A stretch of DNA of 64,000 nucleotides from Anagrus nilaparvatae (Eukaryota > Arthropoda > Insecta > Hymenoptera > Mymaridae): NCBI GenBank assembly GCA_022575985.1, contig JAKSXM010000007.1, forward strand, positions 71,547,001 through 71,611,000, written 5' to 3'. Positions within the stretch are counted from its first letter, which is position 1. The number at the start of each line of letters is the position of its first letter. The notes under the pieces were generated by a model, which worked only from the letters and a program-made list of their open reading frames with translations, ran no database searches and was not told the DNA's origin. Shown piece after piece: positions 62,201 through 64,000 of the stretch. Both the position numbers and the translations under genes were made by a program.

Positions 62201-62394
62201 CCTCTATTGAAGGGTTTTTAAGTCGTGGAATAGTAAAATATCATTAAATATTATTTAATACAATATTCAAAAATTAAAAAAACAACCGGTGTGGAACTCA
62301 GAACCACACCGATGATAAAACATGTTCAAATATATTTTTTTAATTTTAAAACCTTTATAATTTGAAATCTTTAAACCAAAAAAATATAATTTTA

Positions 62395-62625
62395 AGCGCT
62401 CCTATTATCCATATTATTCTAAAGCCATTTATCGGAACTATTTTAATTCTTTAAAACTGAATTATTCTAAGTTCCTAAAATCAAATTATTTTAAGTCCCT
62501 ACATCGAAATTATGCTTAGTCCATTTGACCCATCCGCCAAATGCGGTACATCCCCCCCCCCAACCGAATGAATTGCTTGAAAAATCCCCTCTGCCTATAA
62601 ATATCTTCCATGTTAATATACAAAA
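62395..62625 (+). repeat. Family N copy near the right end
   Basis: Three units of the GAATTATTCTAAGTTCCTAA type, a C10 tract, and the tail TATAAATATCTTCCATGTTA are present. Confidence 0.8.
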
Positions 62626-63359
62626 AATATCTTATGTAAGAAAGAAATTTTATACATTCGATAGTAAATTAATATTTTTTAATTTTAACGACGGACATTT
62701 AATGATGGACATTTTTTTTCTTCAAGAATTAGCTTCTTTAAGCTTTAATTAGCTTAAAAAAGTTTATAAAAATTATTTACAAAAAGATCTAGTATTTTTA
62801 AAAAATTATTTAAAAACTGCTTCTACATAGTATGAAAATACATTGTATTTCATATGTAAATATTTAAAAGCAGTATAATGATGATTAAAAGTATATAAAA
62901 TCTGCATTCATAAAAGGTCGTTAAAATTAAAAAATATCTTATGTTTTTATAGTTATTATCATTTTTGTGGTTTTTCTCATATTGGGGGTAGATTTTCCCC
63001 CCTAAAATAAACCCTTATATCCCAATTATGCTTTAGCATTAAGTAAAACTAACATTTTGTTAGTTACTTTTGCAGGGTGTATACCAAAATTTGATCCCGA
63101 TTTATAAGTATCATAATTATAAGGACTGTAAGGACATTTATTTGCAAAAATAAAGACCAATAAAATCTATTTATAAGCTTCACAAAAAAAAATCAACACG
63201 TATATTAATGCAATTTCTATATTGTTAAATAATTATTTCATCATTTCTGGTTCAGTTACAAAATATTATAAAATAATCCTAAAAATAGGTACTTTTTCTG
63301 TTTTAAGGTTATCTTAGTTTAAGGGTTGACACGTCGAATTTTATCATGAATTCCTACCT

Positions 63360-64000
63360 TTGGTACACCCACATAATATAAGGGAGTATTTTATAATAAT
63401 AAACGACACGACAAGCCACACACCCACATAACCTACGGCAGTAATTTATAATAAAAGACGACACGTTAAGCCTTACAACCACATAACCTGCGGGAGTATT
63501 TTATAATAGAAAACGACGCTTCAAGCCTTATATCTACATAACCTAAGGGAGTACTTTTTGGCAAAAAAAACACGCTAAGCCTAACACCCACATTTATTTT
63601 AGGTAACAAAAATCGACACATCCAGACTTACACCCACTTAACCTAAGGCAGTAATTTAAAATAAAAAAAAAACGTCAAGCCTTACACCCACTTAACCTAA
63701 GGGAGTAATTTATAATATAAAACTACACGTCAAGCCTTACACCAACATACCATGAGGGAGTATTTTATAATAAAAAACGACACGTCAAGCTTTACACCTA
63801 AATAAACTATGGGAGTAATTTATAATAAACGACGGCACGTCAAGCCTTACACCCACATAAACTAAGGAAGTAACTTATAATAACAAAGACACGTCCGGCC
63901 TTACACTAACATAACCTAAGGCAGTAATTTAAAATAAAAAACTAACCTAAGGGAGAAATTTATTATATAAAACTAAATGTCAGGCTTTATGCCCACATAA
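63360..64000 (+). repeat. Minisatellite, ~55-bp unit, at least 11 copies, open at the window end
   Basis: Each unit has CCCACATAACCTAAGGGAGT, then ATTTATAATAAAA, then CGACACGTCAAGCCTTACA, with mutations and one aberrant unit near 63590. It reaches base 64000 and presumably continues. Confidence 0.95.

Larger units (their letters stand above)
54320..63359. other. Long non-coding AT-rich region
   Basis: Open frames here are short and without family motifs. Identified items are the hairpin at 58862, the MITE at 59096, a family N copy at 62395, a C15-type tract near 55290 and a cluster of GATACC/GGTATC repeats at 61210-61290. A short stem CGGTGTGG/CCACACCG lies at 62287-62311. Confidence 0.5.

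Noticed and set aside
63360..64000. CRISPR-like array
   Set aside because: Units are contiguous degenerate repeats with no spacers, and the surrounding genes are eukaryotic.

Overview
This window looks like nuclear DNA of an arthropod, most probably an insect and possibly a hymenopteran parasitoid. It is strongly A+T-rich by eye. Its genes are split by short GT-AG introns and lie in long stretches of non-coding and transposon-derived sequence. No bacterial-type operon, ribosomal RNA or tRNA gene is visible. The species assignment is an inference; the gene structures are read directly from the sequence.

Four gene loci are present. (1) An intact 15-exon ABCC (MRP4-like) efflux transporter lies on the minus strand (15446 down to 7683); the exons add up to 4188 nt, or 1395 codons plus stop. 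(2) Esterase A is an intact 8-exon carboxylesterase on the plus strand (26186-34368; 587 aa) with a signal peptide, a full catalytic triad and a C-terminal KDEL. (3) Esterase B is a near-identical tandem copy (38534-43083; 589 aa). Its last exon is interrupted by a 1.05-kb insertion that replaces the KDEL tail; the lost tail is still readable about 1 kb downstream. (4) A third, decayed copy (exon 1 relic at 44.4 kb, exons 2-4 at 48.7-49.7 kb) has stop codons and a Ser-to-Gly change at the nucleophile. The esterases and the transporter point divergently away from a 10.7-kb spacer full of transposons. An ester hydrolase and an organic-anion pump could serve one detoxification route, but the sequence shows only that they are neighbours.

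The rest is dominated by mobile and repeated DNA. 1-7.6 kb: non-coding, with a TTAA-flanked inverted-repeat element and dispersed repeats. 15.8-16.6 kb: a foldback element carrying a 5'-truncated LINE. 19.1-23.7 kb: a 4.6-kb element with 368-bp terminal inverted repeats, containing a probable LTR remnant that in turn contains a longer LINE fragment. 24.1-24.9 kb: another foldback. 29.1-31.8 kb: a 1.9-kb palindrome broken by a second 0.7-kb palindrome in intron 5 of esterase A; the paralogous intron of esterase B keeps the empty site. 33.0-33.8 kb: two TA-flanked MITEs back to back. 35.4-36.7 kb: a 138-bp minisatellite and a palindrome between the esterases. 44.7-54.3 kb: nested palindromes and two oppositely oriented arms of a large repeat family with higher-order internal repeats, surrounding the esterase pseudogene. 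54.3-63.3 kb: mostly featureless AT-rich DNA with one clean hairpin and one MITE. 63.36 kb to the end: a 55-bp minisatellite that runs out of the window.

The main points of interest are (i) the transposon-mediated rewriting of an ER-retention signal in one of two tandem esterases, (ii) the unusually dense, nested long palindromes in and around the esterase cluster, and (iii) a dispersed repeat family with an internal ~24-bp minisatellite, a poly-C tract and the near-palindromic end AACATGTTCCATGTT.
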